From Actinomycetota bacterium (lineage in GTDB: Bacteria > Actinomycetota > Acidimicrobiia > Spongiisociales > ZC4RG35), in assembly GCA_003242515.1 (NCBI GenBank), contig QGUS01000085.1, positions 1 through 6,988 on the forward strand: a stretch of DNA of 6,988 nt, in the 5' to 3' direction. Within the stretch, counting starts at the first letter, position 1; each line of letters starts with the position of its first letter. Shown here in pieces: positions 6,576 to 6,988 of the stretch. Made by a program: the position numbers and the translations under genes. The notes beneath the pieces were generated by a model. It was not told where the DNA came from. It searched no databases and was given only the letters and a program-made list of their open reading frames with translations.

Positions 6576-6958
6576 GGGTGGTCGGTCTGATCTCCGGAGC
6601 CATGCTGGCCGTGGGCGCCATCCTGACCGTGATCCGTGTGGAGAAGGGGCCCACGACGCTCGACCGCATCGTCGCCCTGGACATCGTGAGCAACGTCCTG
6701 ATCATCGCCGTCGCCCTGGACGCGGCCGTGAACCTCCGCACCGAGACCGTGCCGATCCTGGCCGCCCTGGCACTCGTCGGCTTCATCTCGTCGGTCACCG
6801 TCGCCCGGTACGTGTCCGTGGAGCCGGAGGACGCGAGGCGCATCAAGACGCCCGAGGAGGTCGCCGCCGAGGAGGAGGCCATCAGACGCGAGGAGGAGGC
6901 CGCGGTCCTCGCCGAGGCGGAGGCCAAGGCCCGCCGGGACGAGGAGCTGGCGCCGTGA
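6572..6958 (+). CDS. mrpF: Mrp antiporter subunit F
   Basis: A three-helix membrane subunit that, with MrpG and MrpE, forms part of the cation-handling side of the complex. The product is 128 residues; helices lie at about 3-22, 34-53 and 60-81. The family motif GPTTLDRIVALD at 26-37 contains the conserved aspartates D31 and D37. Most MrpF proteins are about 90 residues; here residues 84-128 form an extra tail of Glu, Ala, Arg and Lys that looks like a single charged helix or coiled coil. GTG 6572 overlaps the mrpE TGA by 4 nt. Placing the start at GTG 6578 or later would shorten the first helix, so 6572 is preferred. Its stop overlaps the mrpG start. Confidence 0.94.
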   Translation: MRVVGLISGAMLAVGAILTVIRVEKGPTTLDRIVALDIVSNVLIIAVALDAAVNLRTETVPILAALALVGFISSVTVARYVSVEPEDARRIKTPEEVAAEEEAIRREEEAAVLAEAEAKARRDEELAP

Positions 6959-6988
6959 CCTGGGACACTGTCGCCGACGTCCTGGCCG
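6955..6988 (+). CDS. mrpG: Mrp antiporter subunit G (partial, N-terminal 11 codons only)
   Basis: GTG 6955 overlaps the mrpF TGA (6956-6958) in GTGA and follows GAGGAG at 6941-6946 with an 8-nt gap, the same junction style as the rest of the operon. The visible residues are MTWDTVADVLA, consistent with the start of an MrpG first helix but far too short for identification on their own. The call rests on operon order, since mrpG follows mrpF in nearly all Mrp operons. The gene continues beyond the right edge. Confidence 0.75.
   Translation, partial: MTWDTVADVLA

Noticed and set aside
1..6988. Mobile elements, CRISPR arrays, tRNA or rRNA genes
   Set aside because: I saw no transposase-like protein, no regularly spaced repeats, no terminal inverted repeats and no tRNA-like or rRNA-like sequence; genes occupy all but 78 bp of the window.

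Overview
The window is high-GC DNA (G+C strongly dominant at third codon positions, frequent GTG starts) and reads as chromosomal sequence of an actinobacterium or a close high-GC relative. Two protein features point the same way: MrpA and MrpB are fused in one polypeptide, and a DUF2079-type membrane protein sits next door. No rRNA, tRNA or marker gene allows a finer placement.

Layout: positions 1-1043 hold the 5' part of a minus-strand gene for a multi-spanning DUF2079 (GT-C-like) membrane protein that runs off the left edge. A 78-bp divergent intergenic region (1044-1121) follows, with weak but plausible promoter motifs in both directions. From 1122 to the right edge there is a single plus-strand operon for a Mrp/Mnh multisubunit cation/proton antiporter, in the order mrpA(+B fused) - mrpC - mrpD - mrpE - mrpF - mrpG. 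MrpG is cut after 11 codons. No stretch above 300 bases lacks a gene.

All five visible junctions in the operon are 4-nt stop/start overlaps (ATGA or GTGA), so the genes are probably translationally coupled and made in matched amounts. The Mrp complex sits in the cytoplasmic membrane and exports Na+ (or another monovalent cation) in exchange for protons. MrpA and MrpD are homologues of the antiporter-like subunits of complex I (NuoL/M/N), MrpC resembles NuoK, and MrpB, E, F and G are small membrane subunits. The conserved TM5 glutamate, TM7 and TM8 lysines, and distal lysine are present in both MrpA and MrpD, so the system looks functional.

I see no undescribed system here. The points most worth a second look are the A-B fusion with its polar linker, the charged cytoplasmic tails on MrpC, MrpE and MrpF, a glutamine in MrpD where MrpA has a lysine, a C-rich/G-quadruplex-capable tract late in mrpD, and the overlapping divergent promoter candidates.
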